A stretch of 64,000 nt of DNA from Thamnaconus septentrionalis (lineage: Eukaryota > Chordata > Actinopteri > Tetraodontiformes > Monacanthidae): assembly GCA_009823395.1 (NCBI GenBank), contig CM020513.1, positions 9,341,501-9,405,500 of the forward strand, in the 5' to 3' direction. Within the stretch, counting starts at the first letter, position 1, and every line of letters begins with the position of its first letter. This document shows, one piece after another, positions 23,057 through 34,093 of the stretch. Below the pieces are notes generated by a model that was given only the letters and a program-made list of their open reading frames with translations, made no database searches and was not told the origin of the DNA. The position numbers and the translations under genes are program-made.

Positions 23057-26000
23057 TCCACACTTTTATAAGCCGCTGAAAGGGACAAGACCAAAGGCGG
23101 AAAGAGCAGCAGACGCCTCTCAGATGCCGGTCTTGGCTTTTGCGCGGCCCCTTGACACAGACGGGCCACACAACAAGATGACTGTTGTTTATTGTTTATG
23201 GAAGGAGCCTCTGCCACACTCCGCGCTCTCTTCATCTGGAGGCTCCTGCGGAGGCACAGCGGAGAGAGAGGGGCTCACTGGAGCTACTGTAACGACGCAA
23301 GCGTGCCCAGGTCGATCAAGGAGAACTTGTGTGTTCGTATACACAGAGGGGCCGACGCAAGAGAGACAGTTCCAGTCCAGTGTTGATAGCTCACCTGGCG
23401 CTACGTCCTCAGAGAAATGAATGAGAAGATTTGATTTTGATATTTTGCTGTTCATTGTTCAGATCGTTTTACCCACTTTGAAACAACACACTAACCAGCA
23501 ACAAGTGCAGCAGACGTTCTGACGAAACTTGAAAAACAGATGAAAAAGGAGTCGCAGATGAAAAAAAAAACGATAGAGAGAGATGTGAGAGCGATACGGG
23601 AGAGCGACAAGTTAATCTACTCCCAGCCAATCACAGATGACTGAATATCAGCGGCGCTACCAGTAAATGCCACATCATTCTGGGTCTAGCAATCCGCCCT
23701 CCTCGAACCAAGTCAGAAAACCAGTTCACGGGTATCAAGGCCAAACCAAATGTGTGCTATTAGTTGGCAAACAATATAAATACCAATTTCCTTGAAGCTC
23801 CTTTTCAAGGAGTCGAGAGCCTACATACGTTAATACATAGAGTCCTAATTATGACACTGGTTACCCCGCAGTGAAAATAAAAACGGGATCTCATTCACTC
23901 ATTTAGAAATAGCTTCTTGCTGAGAACAACAACAACAACAAAAAATCATGTTGTTGGGTGAATTTCTCGAGGTTGAAGTTGGGTATCGGTTCCCCAGCAG
24001 ACCATTTCTCCTGGCTTGGCTTTTATTCCGTTCTAGCCCGTCGAAGCTACGAGCTGACGGAACCCTGTTGGTCTGCACCAGCTCTCACCCGTTAAAACCT
24101 GGTGAGTGAGCGAGAGAGCGAGAGAGAAATTCCTTCCTAATGGTGCTTGAAAGTAATGATTCACCGCTGTATTATTGTTTGGACCCTTGACGGATCTTTC
24201 CTCATTACATCAACAAGAAAAAGCAATTCATTTTTATGGACTTTTCCACTCCCCCCCACCCCCCCTGTCTCACTCTCGCCACCGTGTTGCGAGCGTCTTT
24301 CCTTTGACCTCGCATTGACATGTGCGGCCGGTAGGAAACGGGCTGTGGCTGGAGATGCTCCTCCGGCCCGAATGAACGGCCTCCTGGTGGCCCTGCATGG
24401 GCACCGTTGAAGAACGTCCCCGCTGACGGCTGCGCCGACCGGGGTCGGGAGAGTGGGAGTGAACCGGCGTAATAGAGGGTAGAGAGGCGAGGGAAAAAAA
24501 AGAAAAAAAACTAAAAAGGGACTTGGACGACGTTCTTGCAAATAATTGCGTCCATTGTCCTGCCGGTTATGGTCACAAGCTGTTTGCTAGGCCCCTGTCT
24601 GTCTGACGCTCTCTGTGAGCCCGGTGTCGGGCCCATAACGCCCCCGAGGGGGGAGCGGCTTGTGCCAGGGGTGACAGGGATGCCAGCTCACCCCCCCCTA
24701 ACCCACGACCCGGTGGCCCCCCTTGCGTCTGACGGTGCCCACGCCAAGAGCAAACGGTTCCGGGGGCCAAGCCCCGGAGACTTGAGGCGTGCTGTGCACA
24801 TGCTGCTTGGCTGTTAAATAAAGCTGGTTCAAAGAGCACATTCCTGCCCCGAGCCCGGCGCTGGAAACAGCTCTCTCTCTCTGCCGCTCGCTCTCTCGTA
24901 GCGTCAAAGCGGCAGATTGTTTCGTTTTATTGCTTCGCCTTTATCTCCGCTGACTGCGGCGCAATCTGATTGGGCGCCGCCTTTTATTAGGCTCGGCCGC
25001 GAGAGCGGCAGCAGATTGCCTATTTGGACAGGGTTACCTGTTGCCCTTATCGGAAGTTGGAGTGGGTTTTTTTTTTTATTTTTACGTCCCGCCGCCCCCG
25101 ATTGCCTTCATGAAAGTCGCGAGCGGCCGGGCCAGCAATTCGTCTTATCGCGATCTCGACACCCACTCGCGTTGTAAATCTGTAATCATCAGCTGGCAAA
25201 AAGAAGCGCCGCTTTAAAAAAAAATAGAAATAAAAAAATAAAACCTCCCGGTCTTCCGGTCGCGGCGGGTCACGGCCTGGGCTTTCTTTTGGGTCAGAAC
25301 GCTGAGGGCGTGTGGGCTCTCGGCCGCGTTCGGCTGACAGGAAAAGTATGCAAAGACTTCACTTCCTCATCAGAAAACTTTTGGAGAAGGCTTTGTTGCT
25401 CCTCCTGTGGGAACCCTCGCTCGGACGCTGCCAAACGGATCATAACACAGGCGAAATAACAAAAAAAGACATCAGGAAGTCTCGGGGCTCAATCCCTCTA
25501 AGTGGTCCTCTGGATTTCTACCCAAAAAAAAACCCCTCTCCTCCTCCTCCCCTCCCTCGCTTACATAAGCATCAGCCAGAAGCCACTTTGCATTATTGCT
25601 TCCAGAGTAATATTTGCATAAACAAGCGTGGGAACCGGCGCAGTCCAACACGGCATCGGCTGCAGCCTGTAATGATGGAACCTCAATGACATCACGAGCG
25701 TTTGAGCGTGGGGTTCTGGTAATGGTGCCGTGCGTGGCCTCAAAATACCAGTGGCTAAGTGGAACACACAGGCTGCGAGCGGCAATAGGAGTCAGATGCT
25801 CTCGGGGCATTTTTTGGATTTTATTTTTTTGGTTTGTTTCTTTGGGGCCGTCCAGAGTCGCCCCTCCCTCCAACCTTTCCATTGATAGTTTTAGGAGGCG
25901 GGGGGGGCTCCGCCTGCCCAAACCGTATGGTAAATGTCGGGGAATAAACCTGGGCCCCTATAACAAAGTGCAATTGGATCTAATCTGCCCCAGGCTGCAG

Positions 26001-29000
26001 CACGTTTGATCCGAAAGCCGCTTTTCGGCGCAGCTAACCACATCTTCAGCGAGCGAGAAAGTCGGCGCGGCGCACTCAGGATGTTATGGTATTTTTTTCC
26101 CCCACCAGTATAATAATCTGACGTCACGGCAGAGGGAAAACTGTTCTCACATGTTGCCCGGCTGCGAAACGTCAGGGTCACTCATCTGCGAAGTTCGCCG
26201 TCGCATCTTACCTTCGTTAAAGCCCGCGCATTCGTTCCTCTCCCCGCCCCTCCACGCCGAGTTTGCATAATGAGTTTGTTCTTTTGATTTGATTTTGTGT
26301 ACATTATGCCGCTGAGTGCTTGCATCTGTTTTGCATTCCTCCCGCTCCGAAATAAATTGCGGGGCGAAATCTGATACAGCGGCGGGATTTATTGGAGCTC
26401 TCGCGCGGCTCTCAAGATCATCCTTTTGTCAAATGGCACGTTCTTCATATGAATTGCAATAATAATTGTAGGTGGGGGGAAAGTTCCGTCAGGTCTCACC
26501 GAGGTCAGTCGTTTGGCCGCATCAAAGGCAGGGGAGAAGAGAAACTCCCCGGGTCTAGCAAGGTAACGCAGCAGTTAAACTGGAAGCATGAACACACGTG
26601 CGCGCACACACACAAAAAAAAAAAAAACACCCACACACTTTTAGTTTCCCAGCTAGTGTGGGATGATCCCTGAAGATGTGAAACCCAAACTAGGGTGTCT
26701 CCTGCTGTTAATTATGTGTTTGGCATCGGCTTATGTGAAACAAGCCAAAAGACTTTTGGTGTCATTGTAATTGCATATGATGCATTAACATCATCCAAAA
26801 ATAACATCCAGTTAATATTGTCGGGCCAACTTAGTGTTTAGGAATGTGTCCGAGCCGTAACCCTTTTATGGAGACGGTTGAGCTGAAATCCATGTGAAGG
26901 AAATCACTGTTGTTTTAGGATAATTAGACGTTTTGATTTTTTAGCAAAAGCACATTGTGACAAACTTGAAACATTTCCCCGATACTCTGGACTGATCTTA
27001 CTTATCCATCTGGACTGGAGCCCATCAAAATGTTGTGTAGAAGGGAGGAAGTGACAGGCCAAACCCCACCATCTGTTCCATCCCAGCAACCAATCAGATT
27101 TGTGATTGAAGTTGGTTTGGGCGGGTTCCCGCAGCAACAGACCTCCTATTGGTGCAGCATTACACGACATGTGACCGCCTTTGTTGACAAGCTCTTCCAT
27201 AGAATGAATCGCCAAAAGCCGGTCAGAAGTGAAGTGAAGCCGTTCAGCCGAGAGAAACTGAGGCTCTTGAGGCTCGTCGTCTCTTCCTGTTTGTCTTCTT
27301 TGTTTTCTTCAGGAACTTGCAGCTAGCCGCTAGCAAGCACTTGTTTCCTGGTTTCATCGCAGCCAAAACAAAGCTTATTTAGAGGAACACGTGGTCCAAA
27401 TGTTCAAGCCTTTACTTTCTGTCTTCCCATCCATCGCAATGTACCTTCTCCTACATCCGATGGCCCTGCATTTGCTGCAGCCACATAATCAATCTGCGTG
27501 GCGCTGGTTGCCAAATGGTGATGTCGACCCAGGTCTGCCCCAACTAAGGGCCCAGACATGATTGACTCAAGATCTGGTCTGAACTCTTTGAAAAATACGG
27601 TCTCAATTACCCAGTAAGGGGCTCCCACAGACCTCTGGCTTGGTACGTGCACAGGGGTGTGCATGCACACACACACACACACCCTTATTTTACAAGTTAA
27701 ATTAAAGTCAGATTACTCTTAGTGAGTCCCAAATGTGCTTTTCAGTAAATACAGCTCTCCCTCCTTAGCCCTGCTGTTCACATACCCGACAAGGAGACCC
27801 CCCCCCCACCCCCCACACACCCTCGTCCCGCCTCCCCCTTCAGAAGCCTGCTTTGCGCCCCTCGCGCTCTGCGCTAATTGACCGAGGCAGGTTGAGGTGA
27901 GGTGAGGTGGACGGGAATAGAGGCGGGCGGGCGCATGGCAGCAGTCGTATGCGAGCGGCGCCGCTGCAAAGCGGCTGATGTGGGCAACCATTAGCGCAGA
28001 GCGGCTAAAGCAGCGAGGAGGCACACGCGGGGTGCGCCGCTTGAGCAAATAAGCCCCCTCTGTGCTTGAGAGCGAATAACCCTGCTGCCTGCCCCATTAG
28101 CAGTTTTTACCAGAGAGTGGTTTTCTCTGCCGATGACATCAGTGACAAACAGAGCCCTCTGCTTTCCTCCTTAAGCGCAAAACTCCATGACTCGGATGTG
28201 CCAGCTTGTTTTCTTTGCTCCAGCAGACCATTAATGCTCCTTCAGTTTTTTTTTTGTTTGTTTTTTTCTTTTGAGATCAGACCAGTCGCTGAAAGTAGCT
28301 CAGCTCAAAGTGTTAACTGTCGGAGGTTCGCCACCAGTCTGGATCTGGAGTCACAGCGTCAGATGTTTGCAGCTCGTTCATTTGCTGCCTCGTCACACTT
28401 AATGGAATGCTCGGGCTGTAATTTGAGGAAGTTTGTAATCAGGTCACTTATTCTTCTGCCGGAAACCAGATCAAGCCCCGCCCAAAACTAGGATGTGGCA
28501 CTCCACACTTTGTCGTGTCAGTGTCGTTAGCCCAGAGGAACTTTGTGTCTGCATCTGTTGAACTCCCCTCCTCCCCCAAACCTCCCCTTCGCCCCCAACG
28601 AAAATACAAAGTTAATAAGGTTTTTTGCTATTGTGTAATTAGCTGATTTCGGGTTACAAATATCGTCATTTTCAAACGCTTTGTTCAAGATTGCGCCTCA
28701 GCACATGATGTTCTCACCAGTTCAGAGGATATTGCCCAAAACTCTGCCAGAAATTTGGAAGGAAATGAAAAGATTTGCTCACTAAAAGGGAGTGCTTTAG
28801 TGGCTTTGCACATGTATAAAATTAAGGCGGTCACAAGAGATACATTAAAAACAAGAACTTCAAATTAGAACCCTCCTACTCCTGCCCCAACTTGTGGACA
28901 CCTACTTCACTCTGAGACACAGAGGACAAACCACAGCTCTAAATAATTTTTTTTTTTTTTTTACCTTCACAATTTAGTTATTTATGCTTCTTGAGATTAA

Positions 29001-31354
29001 TTAAATAAATTTAGTAATTTACTGATTATAGATGTGAAATAATGTGGGCAGTGTGTTTCATTTTGGTTACATTCTGGTTGTATATTTTTTTTAGAAAGTA
29101 ATTTAACAAAATCAGACTCGACCAGCCCAGGATTTTTAAACATCTTGCAGAAACTAGACCACTGTTCATGGTTCAGAACGTATAAGCTGTCAGCTTATTC
29201 CTCTGTCTATAGACTCTAAAGTTTCCAGCACAATTGAACACGAGTCTCAATTGAAGCATGTTTGTCATTTTTTCATCATTGCAATCCGAGTGAAACCTTT
29301 GGCTGCACTCATCAAAACAAAGCATACTGTACACTTCCCTTTTATTTTTTCACATCAATATACAGTTCTACAAAATTTCATGCTGTTGTTGTGTTGTGCA
29401 TCACTTTCCCACGACAACATCGACAACAATAGGAGACGACTTGTCCGGGTCTCTCAGCAGCGGACTGTAGAGCTGTATGAATCGTCCTGATTTAAACCTG
29501 AAATCTGACCGGAACTGGTCGCATTAAAGTTTTTGTCGGAGGTTAAACCCGCCCACTCTTTGTTGGACGATGTCCATCCACCACCTTTATGCTGTGCATT
29601 TTTTTCCCTCGTAATTCTGTCAGAGGTGACGCGACTGGTGTCACCTTCAATCCAAACGCTTCACGCCTCAACCTTTTGCGCTTTTCCTGTCACGTATTCA
29701 CTGACGATCCCAGCTGTTAAGTCAATAACGCACAAACTAATCTGGGTAGATACAAGTTTAGTGTGATAAGATTTAAGATTAGCGAGAGATAACTGTTTAA
29801 AGGGAATAATCCGCTGACCCTAAAACACTCGATCAGTTAAAAGTTAACTTCACTTTCTGGCCATTATTACAAAACGGAGGAAACCGCTACCATATTAAGG
29901 CATCAGTTCCCAGAGGAAATTGCTGCCATTTATCTTGGTTGTCCACCTTGTTGTTGTCCTAGTGGGGTATTTGTTTGCTTGCTACTATTGGTCATTTTCA
30001 GTCTAGCCTGAGAAGATATTTCATCTGTGCACCTGAGCTGTTGCTGTGAGATATACAGACACCAACTGGCATCACCAGCGAAGCCGCTCACCCTCCAATC
30101 CTTCCCCCTGATGTCTCTCAAACTGCCATCGAAGCATTGTTAGCTGACAGGCCGCCGGCTCCTCTCTATTGAGCGAAATCGAGGCGTCACACCGGGCAAA
30201 GACGATGTTGGAACGAGATCGGAGGAGCGATGCCTTCGCGCAGAAAGTGACCACAGTAAATAATTCCATAAACTGTTTTGCCTGAGTCACGCTATGTGGC
30301 ACAGCTCCCTGCAGGTTTTTTTTTTTTTTTTTTTCTGCTGTGGGAATCGGATCCAACGGAGCCTTCTTATGCAACCTGCTCAAGTGTTCAAAGGCTGCTG
30401 AGTGCCCTCTCCTGCTTTGTCAGGCTCTCACAAGGGGTTTATCAAGTGTAGGGTGGGAAGGCCTGACGCTGGAGGACTTTGGAAGTGAGTGCCTTCGTCT
30501 GCGCCTTCTTGTGTAGCGTGTGTGTGTGTGTGTGATGTGCCGCTGCGCATGCCCGTGTTTGCGTTTGATTACATGCGTTCACCGCCTCAGATGTGCGTGC
30601 ATGCGTGTGTTTTCCTCCCACTCGGGGGGACTTTGTCCCCCGCCGAGAGGTGTGCCAGCCAGTCAGCTGAGAGACAACACGATCTGAAGCAGGTGCCGCC
30701 GTGAAAAAAAAACTCGGCCAAAGAAGAGGGGAAAACTGAGGGGGGCGATGAGGGGGAGAGAGGAGGAGGTCAGAGGCCGGTAAATAAAAGGAAAGGGAAA
30801 AAAATGGCGCCGGCTTGCCGAAAGTATCGCTTTGAACCATGTTCCAGGTGTTTGTGCATCGCAAACAGCGCGGAGCGACACCGCAGGCTCCGGCAGTCGC
30901 CGCCGCGCGTCTGCCAACGGGTGGCGTTACGTCCAGGTTACTTTTATTCATCGACTCTTTATGATCTCAGGCGCTGTGCAAATCACTCAAGGTTGATTGT
31001 CTGTCATAGCGTTTCGAGAGTGCGTCGGAGCCCCCGGGGGGGAAAAGTTCCCACGGGCCTCTTCCAACCAGCGCTTGAGTAGTTGGTAATCTGACAGTCT
31101 GACGGCGAACAAATATCGCAAATGGTCCGATGTTTTCTTTTGAAAGTGCACTTTAGCGTTTTGACTGTTGAACATAAACGTGACCAACTTGAAATCCCGC
31201 AGATAAGAGGGAAGTCCTGTTTAAGGTGTCCGTCGCCATCTTGATGGATTATGACTTGTCAATATTGTAACTGCTAACCGCGAGCTAAGCTAACAACCAA
31301 GCTAAGCTGGGCACAGCGGAGCGGCACCACTCTCCTTCGCCAGTCGAGTTAGCT
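22427..31354. other. Long non-coding stretch with candidate regulatory segments
   Basis: No gene is recognised. Several parts are free of simple repeats and balanced in composition, with TAATTA, TTTATTAGG, ATAAA and TTTATCTCC words. They lie at about 22590-22750, 24900-25200, 25910-26060 and 26240-26480. They look more like constrained regulatory sequence than neutral fish spacer, but that is a pattern judgement without alignment. CA tracts occur at 23020-23053 and 27666-27682, a TG tract at 30518-30534, and T runs near 22760 and 30317. Confidence 0.4.
23020..23053. repeat. (CA)n microsatellite
   Basis: Pure CA repeat of about 34 bp. Confidence 0.95.
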
Positions 31355-31368
31355 CGTGATGAACGTCA
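31355..31368 (+). repeat. Target-site duplication, left copy, of the full-length SINE
   Basis: CGTGATGAACGTCA immediately precedes the (TTCA)n tail of the SINE. The identical 14 bp follow its other end at 31752-31765. Confidence 0.92.
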
Positions 31369-31751
31369 TTCATTCATTCATTCATTCATCTTCTATACCC
31401 GCTTATTCCAATTCAGGGTCACGGGGGTCTGCTGGAGCCTATCCCAGCTGTCTTAGGGCGAAGGCAGGGTGACACCCTGGACAAGTCGCCAGTTCATCGC
31501 AGGGCCACATAGAGACAAACAACCATTCACACTCACATGCACACCTACGGACAATTTAGAATATTCAATTGACCTCACATGCATGTTTTTGGAGTGTGGG
31601 AGGAAGCCGGAGAACCCGGAGAGAACCCACGCAGACACAGGGAGAACATGCAAACTCCACACAGAAAGGTCACAGGCCCGGGCCCCGGAATCGAACCCAC
31701 GACCTTCTTGCTGTGAGGCGGCAGCGCTAACCACTGCGCCACCGTGTCGCC
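31369..31751 (-). mobile_element. Full-length tRNA-derived SINE, minus strand
   Basis: Read on the minus strand, the element starts at 31751 with GGGCGACACGGTGGCGCAGT. Its RNA polymerase III box A, TGGCGCAGTGG, lies at 31731-31741 and box B, GGTTCGATTCC, at 31687-31697, which is normal tRNA-like spacing. A body of about 300 bp follows. It contains the words GGAGTTTGCATGTTCTCCC and GGCGACTTGTCCAGGGTG, then GATAGGCTCCAGCAGAC, and ends in about five GAAT units. That 3' part and the short tandem tail are those of elements mobilised by L2-like LINEs. Perfect 14-bp direct repeats flank it on both sides, so it is a retrotransposed, apparently complete insertion. The family is widespread in teleosts; I do not give a database name. 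Confidence 0.92.
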
Positions 31752-31765
31752 CGTGATGAACGTCA
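31752..31765 (+). repeat. Target-site duplication, right copy, of the full-length SINE
   Basis: CGTGATGAACGTCA, identical to 31355-31368. Confidence 0.92.
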
Positions 31766-32829
31766 AAGAGAGGAAAATAAATTATGTAATACTTGTGGAA
31801 GAGTCTCTCTTCCAGTATTTACTTATTATTTTGCATATCGTTGTTTATGTTCATTGTTATTGCCTGCTTATTAAGCTAGCATCTTGCTTTGTCCTCTCCT
31901 TCCTCGTTATCATCAGAAACACAGAATTAGGTGCAGCACTTAAATCATGAGTGAGCCATGGGGTGGGGGCCTCCTGAGGGAGGTGAAGGTATATTTCATA
32001 TTCATATTTCTATATGAAGGGATATTTGAAGTATGGAGAGGTGTTTCTCATACCTACCCATCATATGTCTGTCTTAAGAGGGATTCCCTCTGTCTATGTC
32101 ACGATTTGGACTGAGATATTTCAAAAATAAAAGCATAAACACAAAACAATGGCTATGTTCACATGGACACAAATAATCGGAATAAAGGCCCAATCAGATT
32201 AAAAATGCTACATGAAAACGCGTCAATCGGAAGAAGATTCCGATCCGATACGGTCCATTCAGAAAGAAATTTCATTCCTGAAAGAGAGAGGTGGTTTGTG
32301 CTGGTCATTATTCCGAATGGCGTCCATGCACACACCCATTCGGATCCTGACTTCCTGGTTGGGGTAAAAGCAATTGGAATTTACGATCCACCAAGGTTTG
32401 TTCACACACTCCTGATTCGGATCCTGACTACAAAAATGCGTGATCATTAAAACAAACAGTCCTATCAAACCAGACTGGAAAGTCTTAAAACAAACAGTCC
32501 TGTAATCCGACTGGCAGCATCATAAGACGGGACACATGTGAGCGTGGAGCCGGCACCCCGTGGCTCCCCGCCATCGATTGCTTGACATTGACGTCGGATA
32601 AGGAGTGGCGGGCACGAGGACGGTCCGTCCGGCCGCACACGCTTGTTGACAAGACGTGGTGCCTGGTGACACCGCCACTCGGCGAAGTACAAATGGTAAA
32701 GCGGCACTGACCGAGCTGAGCACTCTTTGAACTCCAGATGAAGTGCGGGTCTGTCAGCACCTGTTCCGAGTGACCTTACCCCACAAAAATCAATCAGCAC
32801 AAACATACAGGAGCAGCACGAAAAAAAAG

Positions 32830-32867
32830 GTGTGCGCGTGTGTGTGTGTGTGTGTGTGTGCGCGCAC

Positions 32868-32907
<40 letters not shown>
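32830..32907. repeat. Long (TG)n/(CG)n alternating tract
   Basis: About 78 bp of almost uninterrupted purine-pyrimidine alternation, with a CGCGCACGCG island in the middle. It is a strong Z-DNA candidate. Confidence 0.95.
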
Positions 32908-32909
<2 letters not shown>

Positions 32910-33296
32910 CACCTGGTCCAATGGGTTATGTACAGTGGTGATGCAGCAGAAAAAAGGGACTCTTTCCTGAAAGTCTTTTGATGTTTTCTCCCATTGACCC
33001 ATGTCAACTGATTGAACCAGTGGACTCGACCCAGTGGAAAATCTCTCTCTCTCTCTCCACTCTCTCTCACACACACACACAAACACACAAGGTGTTCTTT
33101 TCAATGATTGAAAGGTGCCTTTGCACTTGTTAACCTCTCATTTGCATCCGCATGACATTCAGTATAGCGCTCCATCTGCCTGCCAGGTTGCTACACCCTC
33201 CTGGGCTCTGGGCAGGACACACTGACTGACTCGCTGGCACTGCCATCTCCGTTGGCAGAGATGCACTAACCCGGCTAGATTTTTGATGCATTTCCC

Positions 33297-33303
33297 CCTC
33301 TCT

Positions 33304-33341
<38 letters not shown>

Positions 33342-33345
33342 CTCC
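33297..33345. repeat. (CT)n tract
   Basis: Pyrimidine-only tract of about 48 bp, mostly CT with a few TTT interruptions. Confidence 0.93.
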
Positions 33346-33687
33346 GTCATATTGTGTGTCTGCTTCTGCCCGTTGCCCCGGAAAATGCAAATGTGGGCCG
33401 AGGTATGCCTGCGTTATCTCCTACTGGAAAAGCTGTGCCCTTGTTGCTTCATATAGCCGGCGCTAGTGACCAGCCATTGATAAGGCTAATGTCTCCCGAT
33501 AGCTAGCGAGCTTTCAAGTTCCGTCACAAAACAGCCGGCTCCCTTTCATGTTGTTTTCCCAAGCCAAGGACAGACAGGCCTCCCCGCAGGACCGAGCTGG
33601 CTAATCAGTAATCGGCAACTTGCTGAGCCCAGCAGTCCCACTCAGATGGGCGGCTTTTTTTTCACCCGGTCTCGTTCCAAGTCCTCT

Positions 33688-33890
33688 CCCGTTTGGACTT
33701 CCTTGACCGTCTTTCTTCTTCCCACACTTTCTGTTTGGGAAAACTTATCCCAGACTTTGGACTTGCCCTCACGTACGAAGGTATATGTCTTAAAAATCTT
33801 TCGCCTCCAGTTCAAGACAATATCCCCGCACACAACGATGCTACCTGCAGATAGTCGTGTCCATGCTAGCAGATGAGGTGAAGTACCGTA
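33688..33890 (+). repeat. 203-bp tandem duplication, unit 1
   Basis: Contains TTGGACTT (33693-33700), AAACTTATCCCAGACTTTGG, GTACGAAGGTATAT, TCTTAAAAATCTTTC, CCTCCAGTTCAAG and GAAGTACCGTA (33880-33890). Every landmark recurs 203 bp later, so the spacing is constant with no net indels. Neither unit encodes a recognisable protein. Confidence 0.92.
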
Positions 33891-34093
33891 CCAACTTGGA
33901 CTTCTTTGATCATCTTTCTTCTTCTCACACATTCTGTTGGGGAAAACGTATCCCAGACTTTGGCCTGGCCCTCATGTACGAAGGTATATATCTTAAAAAT
34001 CTTTCACCTCCAGTTCAAGTCAATGTCCCCGCACACACTGACGCTACCTGGAGATAGTCTTGTCCACGCTAGCAGATGAGTTGAAGTACCGTA
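33891..34093 (+). repeat. 203-bp tandem duplication, unit 2
   Basis: Second unit directly abutting the first, with the same landmarks in the same order, for example TTGGACTT at 33896-33903 and GAAGTACCGTA at 34083-34093. Roughly one position in ten differs, so the duplication is not very recent. The fixed 203-bp offset points to one unequal-crossover or slippage event. Confidence 0.92.

Larger units (their letters stand above)
31766..33687. other. Non-coding stretch with a possible MITE fragment
   Basis: No gene is recognised. The part at about 32150-32420 starts GTTCACATGGACAC followed by AATAATCGGAATAAA. It contains several CGGAA/TTCCG and CGGATCCTGAC words in both orientations and resembles a common fish non-autonomous DNA element, but its ends are not clear. 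Alternating TG/CG and CT tracts follow. Confidence 0.4.

Noticed and set aside
31687..31741. A tRNA gene on the minus strand
   Set aside because: Boxes A and B are present, but the sequence continues into a SINE body with an L2-like tail and target duplications, and the arms do not fold as a tRNA.
33688..34093. The 203-bp direct repeats as LTRs
   Set aside because: The units abut with nothing between them, lack TG...CA ends and have no target duplication, so a simple tandem duplication is the better reading.
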